Translations under genes and position numbers: made by a program
From: JBGRQA01 sp041725895
Lineage (GTDB): Bacteria; Bacteroidota; Bacteroidia; Bacteroidales; Marinifilaceae
Assembly: GCA_041725895.1 (NCBI GenBank)
Contig: JBGRQA010000006.1
Span: forward strand, 124,001 to 188,000
Length of the DNA: 64,000 nt
Reading direction: 5' to 3'
In this document: positions 63,022 through 64,000 of the stretch, one piece after another
How positions within the stretch are numbered: position 1 is the stretch's first letter
Layout: each line of letters starts with the position of its first letter
The notes under the pieces: model-generated
Database searches by the model: none
Told to the model about the DNA's origin: nothing
What the model saw: the letters and a program-made list of their open reading frames with translations, nothing else

Positions 63022-64000
63022 CTAATCCATCAAATGGGTATAGTCCTGGTAAAGGAAATCATTATAGGGGAAACGGGCAGAGTGAATCTCACGAACCTGC
63101 TCGTAAACTTTGGCCTTAAATTCCTCGATATTGTTCTTCTCCTTAGCCGAAATAAAAACGCAAGGTGTTTCCCCTTTGGCTACCCACATCTGCTTCAGCT
63201 CTTCCAAACTGAAGTTTTCACGGGTTTTTGGGGTCAGATCGTCCTCATCTTTCTTCACGTAGCTAAAGGCATCAATCTTATTAAAGACCAGGTAAGTGGG
63301 TTTGGCTGTTCCATCGATCTCGGCCATGGTTTCGGTTACCACCTTAATGTGATCTTCAAAATTAGGGTGTGAAATATCCACAACGTGTAGGATCACATCC
63401 GCTTCGCGCACTTCATCCAAAGTAGATTTAAAGGATTCTACCAAATGGTGGGGCAGTTTGCGAATAAAACCTACCGTATCAGCCAGCAGAAATGGAATAT
63501 TCTGTACCACGACCTTACGAACCGTAGTATCAAGAGTCGCAAACAGTTTGTTCTCAGCAAAAACTTCCGATTTGCTAATCATGTTCATTATAGTGGATTT
63601 CCCCACGTTGGTATAGCCCACCAGTGCCACCCGAACCAGTTTGCCACGATTCTTCCTTTGGGTCGCTTTCTGTTTGTCAATCTTCTTCAGATCGTTCTTC
63701 AGCTTGGCGATTTTATCCAGGATAATCCGGCGGTCGGTTTCAATCTGGGTTTCCCCCGGTCCGCGCATTCCAATCCCCCCTCGCTGACGTTCAAGGTGAG
63801 TCCACATGCGGGTCAGGCGCGGCAGCATGTACTGGTACTGGGCCAGTTCCACCTGGGTTTTGGCATGAGCTGTCTGAGCCCGTTTGGCAAAAATATCCAG
63901 AATCAGGTTGGTACGGTCCAGAATTTTGCGTTCCAACACTCTCTCGATGTTTCGCAGTTGAGTCGGAGTCAGTTCATCATCAAAAATTACAAGATCCACC
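63022..64000 (-). CDS. hflX: GTPase HflX, 5' partial
   Basis: The C-terminal 325 or more residues of HflX, a ribosome-associated GTPase acting in stress and ribosome rescue; the N-terminal part lies beyond the right edge. Visible: a coiled segment with RGGIGMRGPGETQIETDRR; G1 GYTNVGKS; the G2/G3 region with DTVGFIRKLPHHLVESF; G4 NKID; and G5 ISAKEKNN. The RGPGETQIETDRR sequence is a family signature. It is 'D(T)VGF' rather than DxxG at G3, normal for this family. A terminator lies just past the stop codon. Confidence 0.94.
   Translation of the reverse strand, partial: VDLVIFDDELTPTQLRNIERVLERKILDRTNLILDIFAKRAQTAHAKTQVELAQYQYMLPRLTRMWTHLERQRGGIGMRGPGETQIETDRRIILDKIAKLKNDLKKIDKQKATQRKNRGKLVRVALVGYTNVGKSTIMNMISKSEVFAENKLFATLDTTVRKVVVQNIPFLLADTVGFIRKLPHHLVESFKSTLDEVREADVILHVVDISHPNFEDHIKVVTETMAEIDGTAKPTYLVFNKIDAFSYVKKDEDDLTPKTRENFSLEELKQMWVAKGETPCVFISAKEKNNIEEFKAKVYEQVREIHSARFPYNDFLYQDYTHLMD

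Overview
The window looks like a chromosomal segment of a member of the Bacteroidota, probably a marine, fermentative Marinilabiliales/Marinifilaceae-type bacterium (order-level placement is inference). The signs are Bacteroidota-type promoters (-33 TTTG, about 19 bp, -7 TAnnTTTG), many SPII lipoproteins with short lipoboxes, a TonB-dependent receptor, an NVEALA-like peptide, a 6-bladed beta-propeller lipoprotein, a gliding-motility-type C-terminal domain, and DUF6261-, DUF6175- and DUF6132-like proteins. No rRNA, prophage, integrase or CRISPR array is visible.

Layout. 1-3.1 kb: the 3' part of a STAND/NACHT-like NTPase with a long helical C-terminus, then a membrane-anchored glycerophosphodiesterase. 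3.5-7.5 kb: a tight four-gene cassette of a coiled-coil two-TM protein, two small uncharacterised proteins and a Ycf46-like AAA+ ATPase, closed by a strong terminator. This is my best candidate for an undescribed system. 7.7-11.5 kb: a DUF6261-like gene, a 41-bp-period degenerate repeat and a beta-helix lipoprotein. 11.7-18.9 kb (minus strand): an envelope operon of CsgG/LpoB-like, DUF6175-like and three LPP20-like proteins, an M23 peptidase and an M50-like membrane peptidase. 19.4-20.5 kb: prfB with its autoregulatory +1 frameshift site. 20.6-22.9 kb: a DUF6132-like protein and a cassette of NVEALA-like peptide, propeller lipoprotein and thioredoxin-like lipoprotein.

23.4-34.5 kb is metabolic: ArsC-family protein, fumarase, a secreted EEP-fold lipoprotein, both methylmalonyl-CoA mutase subunits, then on the opposite strand a cobalamin-riboswitch-controlled TonB receptor plus a lipoprotein CbiK-like chelatase. 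The corrinoid uptake genes sit beside the B12-dependent enzyme. With fumarase and a CoA-transferase at 42 kb they suggest succinate/propionate-type fermentation. 34.6-45 kb: small envelope proteins, an MBL hydrolase, Mpl, a TPR sensor kinase lacking its phospho-acceptor His, an HD hydrolase, the CoA-transferase and OxyR. 45-52 kb is housekeeping: two identical tRNA-Glu genes, rpsT, radC, upp, folK, sppA and lpxK, plus a hairpin-rich possible RNA near 50.3 kb.

52-64 kb: a 1,851-residue secreted protein with three internal repeats and two lamin-tail domains, asd, an M20 amidohydrolase, an alpha/beta-hydrolase lipoprotein, a RAYT-like transposase embedded in a roughly 109-bp REP-type palindromic tandem array, and the 3' portion of hflX.
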